From CAYUEN01 sp964443745 (GTDB lineage Bacteria; Campylobacterota; Campylobacteria; Campylobacterales; QNZT01): 16,783 nt of DNA. Position numbers and translations under genes: made by a program. The DNA is taken from NCBI GenBank assembly GCA_964443745.1, contig CAYUEN010000038.1, positions 1-16,783 of the forward strand. The letters run 5' to 3'. A model generated the notes under the pieces. It saw only the letters and a program-made list of their open reading frames with translations. It was not told the DNA's origin and did no database searches. Below are positions 15,374 through 16,783 of this stretch, piece by piece. Numbering within the stretch: position 1 is the first letter of the stretch; every line of letters starts with the position of its first letter.

Positions 15374-16126
15374 TACGATTTTACTTATGCTCGCATCCGT
15401 TAAACCCAAATATTTTGCTATTTCACTTTGTAAAAAACCATCTTTGTAAGCTTCGTAGATCGCTTCGTTTCGCTCGCTTTTGGAGTTTATCTTCTTAAAA
15501 TAGCTATCAAGCTGTAGTTTTTGTGATACTTTTTTCGGGTTTGATTTGTAAGAGGTCGCCTCTTTTTGAAAACGGGCGATTTTATCTTGCTCTTCTTCGC
15601 TCATTTTTATCTGCAAAGTTTTTAAAAGCTCGTTCGTGTTTTCATACCACTCAAAAACAAAGCTATCTCTCATACAAGACTTCACTTTGCCTCGCAAGAT
15701 GTCATGTACAAGCGTATAGTCACACTCTCCCGCTTTTTTGCAGATGCCGGCTGCTATGGGATTGAACTCCAGATATTTAAAGAGGACAAACAGATAAGTT
15801 TCATCAAATATATACCATGACTTGAATCTATCTTGCCACAGATGTCCGGTTCGTTTGTACTTTTTGTTATAGTACTGAGCATAGATGGAGTTTATCTGTC
15901 TCATGCCGGCGGATAGATTTTCTCTTCTGTTTTCCAAAAGTAGATGGTAGTGGTTGCTCATAAGGACATAAGCGTGGATTGTAAAGTCATAATGCTCTGC
16001 AACTTCGCAAAGAATCTCTAAAAATTTCTCTTTATCTTGGGAAGTGTTAAATATGACGCGTCTGTTTACACCGCGATTGAGGATATGGTGAAACCCGGGA
16101 TCTTCGACTCTAACTTTTCTCGCCAC
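15350..16126 (-). CDS. Y1 (HUH) transposase, IS200-like / REP-associated type
   Basis: A 258-residue single-strand DNA transposase of the Y1 HUH group. The N-terminal Y1_Tnp domain starts FHHILNRGVNRRVIF. The metal-binding His-x-His is at 59-61 in LMSNHYHLLLE. A tyrosine cluster lies in INSIYAQYYNKKYKRTGHLW (78-97), which should supply the nucleophile, though I cannot say which tyrosine; WQDRFKSWYI and YLEFNPIAAGI follow. The C-terminal part (218-250) looks like a helix-turn-helix (EAYKDGFLQSEIAKYLGL...ISKIVKKL). At 258 residues it is longer than IS200 TnpA (about 150) and fits RAYT-like proteins. The start is GTG with a very strong AAAGGAGG 5 nt upstream, part of which is tied in a small hairpin. 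The reading frame is intact, so it may be active. Confidence 0.88.
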   Translation of the reverse strand: MARKVRVEDPGFHHILNRGVNRRVIFNTSQDKEKFLEILCEVAEHYDFTIHAYVLMSNHYHLLLENRRENLSAGMRQINSIYAQYYNKKYKRTGHLWQDRFKSWYIFDETYLFVLFKYLEFNPIAAGICKKAGECDYTLVHDILRGKVKSCMRDSFVFEWYENTNELLKTLQIKMSEEEQDKIARFQKEATSYKSNPKKVSQKLQLDSYFKKINSKSERNEAIYEAYKDGFLQSEIAKYLGLTDASISKIVKKLKFKP

Positions 16127-16131
16127 AACGC

Positions 16132-16147
16132 CCTCCTTTCGGAAGGA
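16132..16147 (-). promoter_or_regulatory. Transposase ribosome site partly held in a hairpin
   Basis: On the minus strand AAAGGAGG (16139-16132) precedes the GTG start by 5 nt. TCCTT (16147-16143) just before it can pair with AAGGA (16138-16134) across a four-base CCGA loop, hiding most of the Shine-Dalgarno. Such hairpins limit translation of IS200 transposases; the stem here is only 5 bp. Confidence 0.45.
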
Positions 16148-16159
16148 AATTGTAGCGAG

Positions 16160-16187
16160 AAAAAGTTAAAATTCAAGCCCTGACCCC
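16160..16187 (-). repeat. Right terminal inverted repeat of the transposase element
   Basis: Exact inverted copy of 15346-15373 over 28 bases. It lies upstream of the transposase start and touches the end of pilin 3. There is one additional G on its outer side (16188), which with the flanking TA forms the TAG stop of pilin 3. Confidence 0.9.
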
Positions 16188-16783
16188 CTATGGTGCAGCG
16201 ACAGTCAATGCGGTCGTATCCCCCTCGAAGGTCACTTTGAATTTGGCTGCAGTGTTGTAATCGAGTGTTTCGGTCGCATCGATCAGTTTCAGTTCACCGC
16301 TGGAGACGTTTACATCCGTAATGCTGGAACCGGTGATTATGATATCGTTAGGTGAAGCGTTGAAAACCCAGACGTCGTTTTTGTCGGGACGGTTTGCTAT
16401 ATCGCCGTCGGAAGGTTGTTTGACACCGACAGTGTGGTTGGATGCGGCACCTTCGATAAAAAGAACATCGTATTTCAAGTCGTCATCTGTCGTTGAAGCA
16501 GTACCGTTTTCATCTACCGCGATATATTTGACGATTTTGAGATCGTCTCCTTTTTTGACGATTTTACTCAATACTTTTTTTTGAGTGTTGATTGTTGCAT
16601 AGGTATCGCTTGCGGATTGATTGTGCCAGCTGACACCGATATTGTTGTGCGCTTCTTCCTGAAACTGAATTTGTGCTTCGATAGCTCCATCAAGTCCGGA
16701 AAGCGTATTGTATTCGGAGTTGATTTTGGCTTTATCCTTAATATCCCCGAACTTTGGAATCGCCGCCGCCGCCAAAATACCGA
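16188..16783 (-). CDS. Type IV pilin-like protein 3 (N-terminus outside window)
   Basis: Partial prepilin reading in from the right edge. The visible part begins GILAAAAIPKFGDIKDKAK, which is the second half of the N-terminal pilin helix; the leader and FTLIE segment, about 18-20 residues, lie beyond base 16783. It is a paralogue of pilin 2 (WH motif, INTQKKVLSKI, LKIVKYIAVD) and carries the shared signature DIANRPDKNDVWVF and GELKLIDATET. No cysteine is visible, so it lacks the disulfide loop of pilins 1 and 2. Its TAG stop sits exactly at the edge of the mobile element, with the G provided by the element side, so the original C-terminus may have been a little longer. Confidence 0.82.
   Translation of the reverse strand, partial: GILAAAAIPKFGDIKDKAKINSEYNTLSGLDGAIEAQIQFQEEAHNNIGVSWHNQSASDTYATINTQKKVLSKIVKKGDDLKIVKYIAVDENGTASTTDDDLKYDVLFIEGAASNHTVGVKQPSDGDIANRPDKNDVWVFNASPNDIIITGSSITDVNVSSGELKLIDATETLDYNTAAKFKVTFEGDTTALTVAAP

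Larger units (their letters stand above)
15344..16190 (-). mobile_element. IS200-like/RAYT-type transposable element with 28-bp inverted repeats
   Basis: An 843-bp unit (15346-16188, plus a TA on each side) inserted between two tandem pilin genes. It carries one transposase gene on the minus strand and is bounded by perfect 28-bp inverted repeats beginning GGGGTCAGGGCTTG. Both outer ends are bordered by TA (15344-15345 and 16189-16190), which could be a duplicated 2-bp target or part of the repeats. Its AT content is high (17 G/C in the 60 bases 15361-15420), unlike the pilus genes, which supports transfer. True IS200/IS605 elements lack terminal inverted repeats, so the layout is closer to a RAYT gene flanked by inverted palindromic units, or to an unusual IS. 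Confidence 0.75.

Noticed and set aside
1..16783. CRISPR arrays, tRNA or rRNA genes
   Set aside because: No regularly spaced direct repeats and no cloverleaf or rRNA-like sequence were seen; coding genes fill nearly the whole window.

Overview
The window carries a type IV pilus assembly locus of the MSHA (mannose-sensitive haemagglutinin) type, followed by an opposing set of pilin genes with a small mobile element inserted among them. The gene style suggests a Campylobacterota (epsilonproteobacterial) chromosome. The reasons are prepilin leaders ending in Ala before FTLIEL, Lys/Glu-rich proteins, very dense gene packing, and promoter-like sites with a good -10 but no recognisable -35. This placement is an inference; no taxonomic marker gene is present.

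Plus strand, bases 1-13806: one tightly packed run of 13 genes, most joined by ATGA, GTGA or TGATG stop/start overlaps. It opens with the 3' part of a large LamG plus DUF6701-like protein (MshQ-like). Four minor prepilins follow (3018-5489). Then comes the assembly machine in the same order as the classical Vibrio msh operon: MshI (GspL/PilM-PilN type), MshJ (PilO type), MshK (PilP type), MshL (secretin), MshM (ExeA-type AAA ATPase), MshN (TPR), MshE (assembly ATPase) and MshG (inner-membrane platform). Compared with Vibrio, the minor-pilin/mshQ block lies upstream of the assembly genes instead of downstream. No prepilin peptidase and no PilT-type retraction ATPase are in the window.

Minus strand, bases 13809-16783: three tandem pilin-like genes run toward the assembly operon, and the operon and the last pilin end only 2 nt apart. 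They share a C-terminal signature (PDKND-[FV]-W, then a LID motif). Between the outermost pilin (which runs off the right edge) and the middle one sits an 843-bp element. It encodes a Y1/HUH (IS200-like, RAYT-like) transposase and is bounded by 28-bp perfect inverted repeats. The repeat at one end encodes the transposase's last residues; the other end forms the stop codon of the neighbouring pilin.

Working model: MshE and MshG drive polymerisation of one or more of the pilins, MshI/J/K/N align the inner-membrane platform with the MshL secretin (MshM assisting), and the minor prepilins may carry the LamG-bearing MshQ-like protein to the pilus tip or cell surface. The most notable points are the variant c-di-GMP motif in MshE, the AT-rich duplicated LamG region, the pilin family with a calcium-loop-like motif in one member, and the mobile element inside it.
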